DNA of 11,616 nt from Deltaproteobacteria bacterium (GTDB lineage: Bacteria; Desulfobacterota; Binatia; UBA9968). Each line of letters starts with the position of its first letter. Position 1 is the first letter of the stretch. A program made the position numbers and the translations under genes. The notes beneath the pieces are model-generated. The model was not told where the DNA came from. It saw only the letters and a list, made by a program, of their open reading frames with translations, and searched no databases. Of the stretch, positions 1 to 6,244 are shown in pieces. The stretch lies in the NCBI GenBank assembly GCA_016183145.1, contig JACPFE010000668.1, forward strand, positions 1 through 11,616, in the 5' to 3' direction.

Positions 1-786
1 CGTTGCAGGAATAACTTCCCCTTCGATGGCGACTTCGGAATAGGCCGGGATCGGCAGCCTCGTGTGCTCGCCCAAGACGACTTCGTACGGCTCACCGCGC
101 ACTCCGCCGGCGTAGTCGTACTCCGACTCTCCCCACGGCACTTCCATCTGGCCGAAGAACCACAGCAGCGGGTCCGGACCGAAGCTGATGGCGACGGGAA
201 ACGGTGTTCCTTTGTCGAAATATTTTTGCCGATGAATGTTGCCGTGGTGGCCCGGCGACGTATAGAGCGCCAGCGTATCGCGGTCATGCACCATCACGCG
301 GTAGCAGCCGAGGTTGACCCAGCCTTCGTCCGGATCGCGACTGATGGTAATGTCGAGGGAGCCGATGTAGCGGCCGCCGTCGCCTTCGTGCCAGAACGGC
401 ACCGGCAACGAAAGTAAATCGATATCTTTCCCCTCGAAAACATTTTCCATCAGCGGGCCGGACTCAACAACCCGCGGCCGAATCAACTTCGGATTGTCGA
501 GGCGCTTTTTCCAGGCGTCCATGAACTGATCGCGCGTGTAGTCCAGCGGCAGGTGATTGGTCAGGCATTGGCGCTTGAGCGTCGGATGGTGAACCCCGGT
601 CAGAACGCGGCGCCCGGCGGGATAGTCTTTGATCTTATCGAAGAGCACCGCCGGCGGCGGCTCCGAGCGTGCGGCGACTTCCGCCACCGCGCCGATCTCT
701 TGATTCCAATCGGCGCCCTCGACGATTCTCAGCTCGCCGAATGAGTCGACGCCCGCCAGCCATTCGCGCAAATCCCGATAGTGCAT
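1..786 (-). CDS. UbiD-family decarboxylase, N-terminal part (cut by window edge)
   Basis: The first 262 codons of a UbiD-family (prenylated-FMN-dependent) decarboxylase are read leftward with no stop before the window edge. UbiD enzymes reversibly decarboxylate aromatic or alpha,beta-unsaturated acids in the cytoplasm. Visible family marks are the N-terminal stretch MHYRDLREWL, the segment WVNLGCYRVMVHD (residues 157-169) with the Asn (N159 region) and Arg163 expected at the cofactor/metal site, the following SPGHHGN (about 177-183) with the metal-ligand His, and SEVAIEGEV (250-258) with the conserved Glu251. The later catalytic Glu residues lie outside the window. The ATG at 786 has GGAGG five bases upstream. 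Family members are usually about 450-500 residues, so roughly half is present. The substrate cannot be told: it may be the ubiquinone-pathway enzyme or, equally likely in such bacteria, an aromatic or phenolic acid decarboxylase. Confidence 0.92.
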   Translation of the reverse strand, partial: MHYRDLREWLAGVDSFGELRIVEGADWNQEIGAVAEVAARSEPPPAVLFDKIKDYPAGRRVLTGVHHPTLKRQCLTNHLPLDYTRDQFMDAWKKRLDNPKLIRPRVVESGPLMENVFEGKDIDLLSLPVPFWHEGDGGRYIGSLDITISRDPDEGWVNLGCYRVMVHDRDTLALYTSPGHHGNIHRQKYFDKGTPFPVAISFGPDPLLWFFGQMEVPWGESEYDYAGGVRGEPYEVVLGEHTRLPIPAYSEVAIEGEVIPAT

Positions 787-791
787 GATTT

Positions 792-899
792 CCTCCGAAT
801 CGTAAGCCGCCGCCGATCTTAGAACGGACGCCGCGGCTCTACAACCACTTCTCTATCATGCTTCCCGCATGCGCCGGTTTATTGTATGGTGCCTTGCCA
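792..899 (-). promoter_or_regulatory. Leader/operator region of the UbiD gene (repeat copy 1)
   Basis: This stretch upstream of the minus-strand UbiD gene recurs, diverged, at 1889-1993. Shared parts are the Shine-Dalgarno block (CCTCCGA on the plus strand), a 16-base identical block at 813-828 containing the dyad CCGATCTTAGAACGG, and the far end with ATTGTAT (read leftward as ATACAAT, a plausible -10). The distance from GATCTT to ATTGTAT is 66 bases in both copies. The dyad could be an operator or the tip of an RNA hairpin: GCCGC/GCGGC (806-810 with 833-837) can pair, and copy 2 keeps the pairing with a compensatory change. No clear -35 is seen. That this is a regulatory leader is an inference. 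Confidence 0.5.
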
Positions 900-1106
900 T
901 CGTAACCGGGGCGGAAAAGGGGACATTCTGAATTTTGAGGCCAAATCCTCTGCTTCAGACCGACGCGGACTACGCGCGGCTGAGCCTTACGTTTGTGCGC
1001 CAGCTGCAACCACAGGATTCGAAGTTTTAAAAAATCCTTTGTCGGGGGTCTGCGCATCCTGGCTAAAGGGTTATTTTATAGAGCTTATGAAGAATAGGAG
1101 AAGCTA
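900..1106. other. Intergenic region upstream of terC-like gene
   Basis: No gene is seen here. The stretch AAAAGGGGACATTCTG (about 915-930) resembles short dispersed sequences often found near REP-type transposases; this is from memory and weak. Near the right end the sequence becomes AT-rich (1071-1083, TTATTTTATAGAG), which could hold a weak -10 for the TerC gene, and AGGAG at 1096-1100 is its ribosome binding site. I looked for the yybP-ykoY manganese riboswitch often found before TerC-family genes and did not recognise it. Confidence 0.4.
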
Positions 1107-1862
1107 ATGTTTGGATGGCTGGCAAGCCCCGAAGCTTGGATAGCGTTAGGCACATTAACCGCGCTAGAAATTGTCTTGGGTGTCGATAACATAATTTTTA
1201 TCTCGATTCTGGTAGGTCGTCTTCCCCCGAACCAGCGCGCTTTCGCGAGAAAACTCGGCCTTGGTCTCGCAATGATGGCGCGCCTGGCTTTGTTGTTCTC
1301 TATTTCCTGGGTGATGGGATTAACCGAACCGTGGTTTACGGTATTGAATCAGGCGATTTCAGGGCGTGATGTCGTGCTGATTGGGGGCGGCCTGTTTCTT
1401 TTGGCCAAAGCGACTCATGAAATTCATAACAGCATGGAAGGGATAGAAGATCGCGGTACAGCGGTTGTTGCCACCAGCTTGGGAATGGTGCTGACGCAGA
1501 TTGCGATTCTGGATATTGTTTTTTCACTGGATTCGGTGATCACGGCTGTCGGACTGGTCGAGCATGTTTCCATCATGGCGATCGCCATTATCCTCGCGGT
1601 CGTGGTTATGTTGATGGCGGCAAAATCCATCGGGGATTTTGTCGATGAGCATCCTACTATCAAGATACTTGCGCTTTCGTTTCTGATCTTAGTGGGTGTC
1701 ACACTTATGGTTGAAGGTTTCGATGTGCATGTTCCAAAGGGTTATATCTATTTTGCGATGGCATTTTCTGTCGCCGTGGAGATGCTCAATATTCGAATGC
1801 GCAGAATTCAGGCGGAGCCGGTCAAACTGCACAAGCAGATACGCGACACAAAAAGGGGATAA
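1107..1862 (+). CDS. TerC-family integral membrane protein
   Basis: A 251-residue membrane protein of the TerC family, whose members are linked to tellurium resistance, manganese export and metal loading of exported proteins. The two signature acidic segments are present: LEIVLGVDNIIF (20-31, with Glu21, Asp27 and Asn28) and LDIVFSLDSV (135-144, with Asp136 and Asp142). About seven hydrophobic segments are visible, roughly at 11-35, 50-72, 88-105, 125-148, 155-172, 187-203 and 213-228, followed by a basic tail. Length is normal for single-domain members. ATG at 1107 has AGGAG six bases upstream. Base and codon use is visibly AT-richer than the neighbours, and the gene lies between two diverged copies of the same leader sequence, which suggests acquisition or rearrangement. 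Manganese or another metal is the likely substrate, but the sequence alone does not show it. Confidence 0.93.
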   Translation: MFGWLASPEAWIALGTLTALEIVLGVDNIIFISILVGRLPPNQRAFARKLGLGLAMMARLALLFSISWVMGLTEPWFTVLNQAISGRDVVLIGGGLFLLAKATHEIHNSMEGIEDRGTAVVATSLGMVLTQIAILDIVFSLDSVITAVGLVEHVSIMAIAIILAVVVMLMAAKSIGDFVDEHPTIKILALSFLILVGVTLMVEGFDVHVPKGYIYFAMAFSVAVEMLNIRMRRIQAEPVKLHKQIRDTKRG

Positions 1863-1888
1863 GTCCAATTATTGGCCCCGTCGTCTAG

Positions 1889-1993
1889 CCTCCGATTAAG
1901 CCGGCACCGATCTTAGAACGGATGGGCCGGCCGTAGCACTCGCGACGATGACTCTTCCCTGCCGCCGTTGCTTCATTGTATATTGCCTCGCCA
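1889..1993 (-). promoter_or_regulatory. Orphan leader (repeat copy 2), facing the 3' end of the TerC gene
   Basis: A second, diverged copy of the leader found before the UbiD gene (792-899), in the same orientation, including the Shine-Dalgarno block CCTCCGA (1889-1895), the identical dyad CCGATCTTAGAACGG (1907-1921) and the ATTGTAT end (1975-1981). Here no start codon or coding sequence follows leftward: the next thing is the TerC stop codon 27 bases away. It therefore looks like the left-over 5' end of a gene that was lost or displaced, or a duplication made when the TerC gene arrived. It also lies upstream of the PQQ dehydrogenase, so the dyad might regulate that gene instead. Confidence 0.5.
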
Positions 1994-2043
1994 ATAAGAG
2001 GACGGCCGAAACGGCCGCTATCAAGAGAGGGAGGATGAAAATC

Positions 2044-3333
2044 ATGTTGAGTCATTGGCTGCGCTATGTTGCGCCGATCGTCGTCGCCGCGTTGGCATCG
2101 TCCTGCGCCGCTACCCTTGAAGCCCCCGTTGTCAACGCGCGCTACGCGCCCGGCACGGGCCCCGCCGATCAACTTCAATTACCTGCCCCGTTCGCGACTC
2201 CTTCGGTGCGCAACACCTCGAAGGTCATCGGCTGGCCCAAGGGGAAGACGCCAACGGCGGCGCCGGGCTTCGAGGTGAGCCTGTTCGCCGATAATCTCGA
2301 CAACCCGCGGCAGGCTTACGTGCTGCCGAACGGAGACATCCTGGTGGTGGAAGCGATCCGCGAGTGGATCGGTCGTCCCGATCGTCCGGAAAAATCAGCG
2401 AACCGGATCACCCTGTTCCGCGACGCCAACAAAAACGGCAAATTCGATCTGCGCGAAGTCTTTCTCACCGGGTTGAATATGCCCCACGGCATGGCGCTCG
2501 TCGGCGACTGGTTCTACGTCGGCAACACCAACGGTATCGTCCGCTATCCGTACCGCGCCGGACAAACCAAGATCGAAGGCAGGGGCGAAAAAATTCTCGA
2601 CCTGCCCGCGGACGGCCATTACACACGCAACCTCTTGGCCGAGCCCTCAGGCAAGAAAATTTATATCGCAGTGGGCTCCGCGTCGAACGTGGACGAGGAA
2701 AACGGCTGGGAGAAGGACCAGCGGCGCGCCGGCATTTTGGAAATCAACCCCGACGGCAGCGGCATGCGGATTTTCGCCAAGGGCCTGCGCAACCCGGTCG
2801 GCATGGATTGGGAGCCGCGGACAAAAGTCCTCTGGACCGTGGTCAACGAGCGCGACCTGCTCGGCGACGATCTGGTGCCGGACTATCTTACCAGCGTCAA
2901 AGATGGCGCCTTCTACGGCTGGCCCTACTCTTACTTCGGCCAGATTGAAGACCCGCGCAAAAAAGGCCAGCGGCCCGATCTGGTGGCGAAAGCGATCAAG
3001 CCCGATTACGCCCTCGGTTCCCATACCGCTGCGTTGGGTTTGGCGTTTTATCAAGGCAAAACGTTTCCGCAGCGCTATCAGGACGGCGCTTTCATCGGCA
3101 TGCATGGCTCGTGGAATCACTCGAAAATGGTCGGCTACAAAGTCGCCTTCGTACCCTTCGCCAACGGCAAGCCGGCCGGCCCCCTCGAAAACATCCTGAC
3201 GGGATTCATCGCCGACGAGAGCAAATTCGAAGCCTACGGCAGGCCGGTCGGCGTGACGGTGGCGCCGGACGGCTCCTTGCTCGTCGCCGACGACAGCGGG
3301 AGAAAAGTCTGGCGGGTGAGCGCGAAAAGATGA
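2044..3333 (+). CDS. PQQ-type sorbosone/glucose dehydrogenase-like lipoprotein
   Basis: A 429-residue exported beta-propeller protein of the sorbosone/glucose dehydrogenase type, which oxidises sugars or related alcohols and aldehydes in the periplasm using PQQ. ATG 2044 is chosen because GAGAGGGAGG ends nine bases before it and because it gives a clean lipoprotein signal: a basic, short N-region, a hydrophobic stretch (9-18) and the lipobox-like ASSC with Cys21. ATG 2035 is also possible; starting at 1948 would place odd polar sequence before the signal. Blade-like repeats include LPNGDILVVEA, GDWFYVGNTNGIVRY and the final VTVAPDGSLLVADDSG. A DANKNGKFD loop (127-135) resembles an EF-hand calcium site. 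GHYTRN (His192) is the likely counterpart of the active-site His, by analogy only. Other propeller lyases or oxidases of the same fold cannot be excluded. It stands alone, with repeats on its 3' side. Confidence 0.85.
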   Translation: MLSHWLRYVAPIVVAALASSCAATLEAPVVNARYAPGTGPADQLQLPAPFATPSVRNTSKVIGWPKGKTPTAAPGFEVSLFADNLDNPRQAYVLPNGDILVVEAIREWIGRPDRPEKSANRITLFRDANKNGKFDLREVFLTGLNMPHGMALVGDWFYVGNTNGIVRYPYRAGQTKIEGRGEKILDLPADGHYTRNLLAEPSGKKIYIAVGSASNVDEENGWEKDQRRAGILEINPDGSGMRIFAKGLRNPVGMDWEPRTKVLWTVVNERDLLGDDLVPDYLTSVKDGAFYGWPYSYFGQIEDPRKKGQRPDLVAKAIKPDYALGSHTAALGLAFYQGKTFPQRYQDGAFIGMHGSWNHSKMVGYKVAFVPFANGKPAGPLENILTGFIADESKFEAYGRPVGVTVAPDGSLLVADDSGRKVWRVSAKR

Positions 3334-3341
3334 AGAAGGAA

Positions 3342-3420
3342 ATTAACCGCAAAGAACGCAAAGGTCGCAAAGGTCGGATAGAAAATTCTCAGTAATCTCT
3401 TTCTGCTATGCGTTCTTTGC
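3342..3420. repeat. Inverted repeat of the GCAAAGAACGCA type
   Basis: A perfect 12-base inverted repeat: GCAAAGAACGCA at 3349-3360 and its complement at 3409-3420. The left arm continues as short AAAGGTCGC-type repeats (to about 3376). It starts just after the dehydrogenase stop codon. A transcript could fold here and it may act as an inefficient terminator, but there is no T-run. Such sequences are commonly dispersed between genes in environmental bacterial genomes. Confidence 0.65.
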
Positions 3421-3505
3421 ACTACTATAGTTGAAAATTTGCGCGGCTCGCGCAAATTTCCCGGAAGTCGAAAACCCTCGGATTCGGATATTGCTCCCGC
3501 CAAGC

Positions 3506-3732
3506 ATGTCCTGAGCCTGGTCGAAGGAGCGCCAAGACGCTAAGCGAAAGGCCCAAGGCCTGTCATCCCGAGCGAATGCGAGGGATCTAGGAAAGATTTC
3601 TCTCTTCGTTCGAAATGACAATGCTCTTCCTTTGCGTCTTTGCGAGAGATATTCCGAGACCGACCGGTGCGCGAAGCGCACCCTACGAAAACCTTCGTGT
3701 CCGGAACCTGTGGTGAGCCCCGTCGAACCATG
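3506..3732. repeat. Nested dispersed intergenic repeats
   Basis: Several short dispersed repeats are packed together, and I see no gene in the whole of 3334-3817. A TCCTGAGCCTGGTCGAAGGA-like unit lies at about 3508-3527. A unit bounded by TGTCAT (3561) and ATGACA (ending 3620), with inner AGCGAATGCGAGGGATCT and AGATTTCTCTCTTCGTTCG complementary in part, forms a long imperfect hairpin. It sits inside a second imperfect inverted repeat whose arms are about 3529-3551 and 3629-3646 (AAGACGC type). GGTGCGC-GAA-GCGCACC (3666-3682) is a perfect 7-bp hairpin. CCTGTGGTGAGCCCCGTCGA follows at about 3708. Nested placement suggests successive insertions. Confidence 0.6.
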
Positions 3733-3817
3733 CCTTCGTGGTGAATCCGACTTTTCTCATTTTGGTTGCGGCTAGCCGCGCTGGGTTCTATGCGGTTGAT
3801 CCTCTCCCCACGCGGCG

Positions 3818-4591
3818 CTAATCCCACACCCGTTCGGGCAAAGGTAAACCGGCAAGATCATCGGCGCTCAGAGGTCCGGCTGACTCGATGGCGAAGCGCT
3901 CCAGGATAGCGATCATCTGACGGGTATGCTGGGCCGAATGCCATGTCGAGCGCTCGAATAACTGGTGCATCGGCGGCGTGCCGTAAAAGGTCTTCACCTT
4001 TTGCCGGCAGGACTTATCGTCGAGCAGGGACCACCAGTTCTCCAACCGCTCGATCACGCCGTCGCCGTAGCGGATGATCTCCTCCGCCGTCATGCAAGTG
4101 CCTGCTGCGGGCGGCAGGTTGGCGTTGTCGGCCCGATATTCAACATCATTGACGGCGGTTTCGAGGAAGGCTTCGCCGATGCGGAAGATATGATGGCTCA
4201 GGAGCCGGATCGACCGGTCGCGGTTGTCGATCGCGCGCTCCCGGAGCCGGTCATCCGAAATTTGCCGGATATAACGCTGCGCCGCGCGCAGGACGACAAG
4301 CCACTTGGCAATCAGCGCCGGCGGCGGGAGCGGGGTGTGCCCGGTGCCTTGCAAGCCGACGAACTCGGCCACGTCCTCCAGGTTCTGGCAAAAAATATAC
4401 TGTTCGCCTTTGGCCAGCACCGGCACCGTGCGCGCGCCGAGTGTCAGCAGCCGCGCTTTCGCCGCGGGGTCGTTCAATACGTCGAGCGCTGTAAAACCGA
4501 TGCCTTTTTTCGAAAGAAACTCTTTCGTTCTCAGGCAACTGCTTCAACCAGGCTGGGTGAACAGAACGAATGTGCCGGCGTCACTTTGCAT
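3818..4591 (-). CDS. Probable selenoprotein: glutaredoxin-like domain fused to DinB-like domain (in-frame TGA = Sec16)
   Basis: Read from ATG 4591, the frame encodes 257 residues if the TGA at 4546-4544 is selenocysteine. Residues 1-80 form a glutaredoxin-like domain: VLFTQPG-U-SSC (9-19, redox pair Sec16/Cys19), then LRTKEFLSKKGIGF, LDVLNDP, and the cis-Pro segment TVPVL (55-59), all in one frame on both sides of the TGA. Residues about 90-215 form a DinB/YfiT-like helical domain with His133/His134 (LLSHHIF) and HxxxH (His218, His222), the usual metal ligands of that superfamily. An in-frame TAA lies nine codons upstream of the ATG with no other start between, so the start is well fixed, although no strong ribosome binding site is seen. 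Stop is TAG. A SECIS-like hairpin follows the TGA. A likely role is thiol or selenol redox or detoxification, inferred from the domains. The alternative is a nonsense mutation in a Cys codon, with translation possibly restarting at TTG 4477. Confidence 0.85.
4501..4537 (-). promoter_or_regulatory. SECIS-like stem-loop for selenocysteine insertion
   Basis: In the mRNA (minus strand) the hairpin has a perfect 7-bp upper stem with a 3-base loop, CGAAAGA-GUU-UCUUUCG (4527-4511), a symmetric 5x5 internal loop, and a 5-bp lower stem UGCCU/AGGCA (4537-4533 with 4505-4501). The loop begins with G followed by U, as bacterial SECIS elements require. 23 bases separate the UGA from the loop G. It lies wholly inside the coding region, as bacterial SECIS elements do. 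Binding by the elongation factor SelB is inferred, not shown. Confidence 0.72.
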
Positions 4592-4610
4592 TTTTGCACC
4601 ACGTGGAGCC

Positions 4611-4722
4611 CCACGGCCTTACGGCCGTGGCACCTCTCGACACGCTTCGTAGGGCGGAACCCTCCGAGCCAAGGCTACGGAGGGTACCCACCTCGCATTC
4701 ATCCACGGGTTTACACCCGTGG
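4611..4722. repeat. Cluster of three hairpin repeats
   Basis: Three strong palindromes occur in a row: CCACGGCC-TTAC-GGCCGTGG (4611-4630), ACCCTCCG...CGGAGGGT with an inner AGCC/GGCT stem (4659-4685), and CCACGGGT-TTAC-ACCCGTGG (4703-4722). The first and third share an 8-bp stem and the identical TTAC loop. Part of the block (4625-4663) recurs at 8209-8246. It looks like a REP- or MITE-type dispersed element. It lies just upstream of the minus-strand selenoprotein gene, so it is probably in that gene's leader. Confidence 0.7.
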
Positions 4723-4862
4723 CTTTTTGCGAAGGAGGGTAAAACGAATCGCTGAGCTAAGCGCAAACCTATCAACGGCGCGCGACCGTTTCAAGTAAAA
4801 ATATTTTGCTCGTTCCCGCGTATCGACGCTGCGCGCGTTTAAATCACGCTGCTTAACCTTTC

Positions 4863-4892
4863 TTGCCTTTCTTTCGCCTAGCTGACTATAAT
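4863..4892 (+). promoter_or_regulatory. Sigma-70-type promoter for the MBOAT/SGNH pair
   Basis: TTGCCT (4863-4868), an 18-base spacer and a perfect TATAAT (4887-4892). Transcription would start near 4899, giving a leader of only about a dozen bases before ATG 4912, with no visible Shine-Dalgarno sequence. The hexamer match is seen; activity is inferred. Confidence 0.6.
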
Positions 4893-4911
4893 GCGCCTAA
4901 GCTAGTCGCGC

Positions 4912-6238
4912 ATGCTGTTTCACTCGGTCGAATTCTTCTTCTTATTCTCCGGCACCTTCATCGGTTTCTGGTTGATACCCCATCATCGCTTGCGGATGCT
5001 CTGGCTGCTCGGGGCGAGTTTCGGCTTCTACGGCAGTTGGAATCCCTGGCTCATGTTCGTCGTGGTTTTTTCCGCGGCCTTCGACTTTCTAATCGCGCAG
5101 CGGATCGAAGCGTCACCCTCGCCCAAAGCCCGACAGCGCGGTTTCAACGTTCAATTTTTTCGGATTCGATTACCGGCATCCGGCTTTCAGGATCGTGCTT
5201 CCGCTCGGCATCTCCTTCTACACGTTTGAGACCATCAGTTACGTCATGGATGTCTATCGCGGACGGCTGCGCGCCGAGCGCAACTTCTTGGATTACGCCC
5301 TGTTCATCATGTTTTTTCCCCATCTCATCGCGGGCCCCATTGTCCGCCCCAAATATTTTCTCAGCCAGGTGCCGCGGGCTAAGCGCTTCGACTGGAACCG
5401 GCTCGAGCTCGGCGCTCGCTTATTTCTCTTGGGCTTGGTGAAGAAAGCGCTGATCGCGGATCAAATGCCGGCAATCGTCGATCCGGTTTTCGCTTCGCCT
5501 TCCGACTTTTCCACAGAGGCCGTCTGGATCGCGGTGTTCTGTTACGCGACGCAAATCTATTGCGATTTCTCGGGTTACTCGGACATGGCCCTGGGAACCG
5601 CCCATGCCTTCGGCTTCAAGTTGCCGCAAAACTTCAACCTGCCCTATGCCGCCTGTAACATCACGGAATTTTGGCGCCGCTGGCACATCTCGCTCTCCAC
5701 CTGGTTGCGGGACTATCTTTATATCCCGCTCGGCGGCAACCGGCATGGCACCGCGGCGACCTACCGCAATCTGATCCTAACCATGTTATTGGGCGGTTTG
5801 TGGCACGGGGCGGGGTGGAGTTTTGTATTCTGGGGTTTGTACCATGGGTCGCTTCTCGCAGTGCACCGCGTTTTCGCGTCGCGGTCCCGCCCCATCGAAG
5901 GGCCCTTCAAACCGGTAAGGATCGCGTTTACTTTCCTTTGCGTGTGCATCGGCTGGGTCTTGTTTCGGGCTGAGTCGATGACCGATGCCTGGCTCATCTT
6001 GCGCCGCATGTTTACGCTGAGCGAGGGACAGACGTTTGAGACAGCCGAGGTGGCGATAGCGCTGGCGGCCTGGACGGCGGTGATTCTCGGTCATCTCGTC
6101 TCATCCTATATCGATATGCGATCAGCGCTGCGCTGGTTGCCGGCGCCGGTCATAGCGACGGGGATGGCCGTCGTCTTCTTATTGGTGCAGGTACTCATGC
6201 CCCACAGAGGCGGCGCCTTTATTTATTTTCAGTTCTAA
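4912..6238 (+). pseudogene. MBOAT-family membrane O-acyltransferase, broken by internal deletion and frameshift
   Basis: Two frames together give an AlgI-like membrane-bound O-acyltransferase, which moves acyl groups across the membrane onto surface polysaccharides. The first frame (from ATG 4912) gives the family N-terminus, MLFHSVEFFFLF through FGFYGSWNPWL and FDFLIAQRIEASPSPKARQR, ending near 5133. The second frame picks up at about 5150 as NFFGFDYRHPAFRIVLPLGISFYTFE and runs to TAA 6238 with all later landmarks: HLIAGPIVRP, FDFSGYSD-like CDFSGYSDMALG, the WRRWHISLSTWLRDYLYIPL block (His at 5684) and GGLWHGAGW (catalytic His at 5804). Compared with AlgI, about 20-25 residues of a membrane helix around the join are missing and the frame changes by one base, so both a deletion and a shift are needed. 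Thus the product is probably inactive, or the assembly has collapsed here. The rest is well preserved, so the break is recent. Confidence 0.82.
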
Positions 6239-6244
6239 ACACCG

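Noticed and set aside
900..1106. yybP-ykoY manganese riboswitch upstream of the TerC gene
   Set aside because: It would be expected from the gene family, but I do not find its conserved junction sequences. A covariance-model search would settle it.
1948..2043. Start of the PQQ dehydrogenase at ATG 1948
   Set aside because: It would put 32 polar and Cys-rich residues before a clear lipoprotein signal and would overlap the repeated leader. The ribosome binding site is at 2025-2034.
4475..4477. TTG start giving a shorter DinB-like protein of 219 residues
   Set aside because: It removes the strands and redox motif of the glutaredoxin-like domain, although the same frame upstream clearly encodes them back to ATG 4591. 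It has no ribosome binding site. It remains possible only as a restart if the TGA is a true stop.
4611..4722. CRISPR array
   Set aside because: The hairpins differ in stem sequence, spacing is irregular, and no cas genes are in the window.
3965..4798. Plus-strand open frame opposite the selenoprotein gene
   Set aside because: The product is Arg-rich without domain features and runs through the hairpin repeats; the minus strand encodes recognisable domains.
5140..5170. Programmed frameshift at the T6 run in the MBOAT gene
   Set aside because: A shift at the T-run would join the frames, but about 20-25 conserved residues of a membrane segment are also missing, so a deletion is needed. A programmed shift would not restore them.
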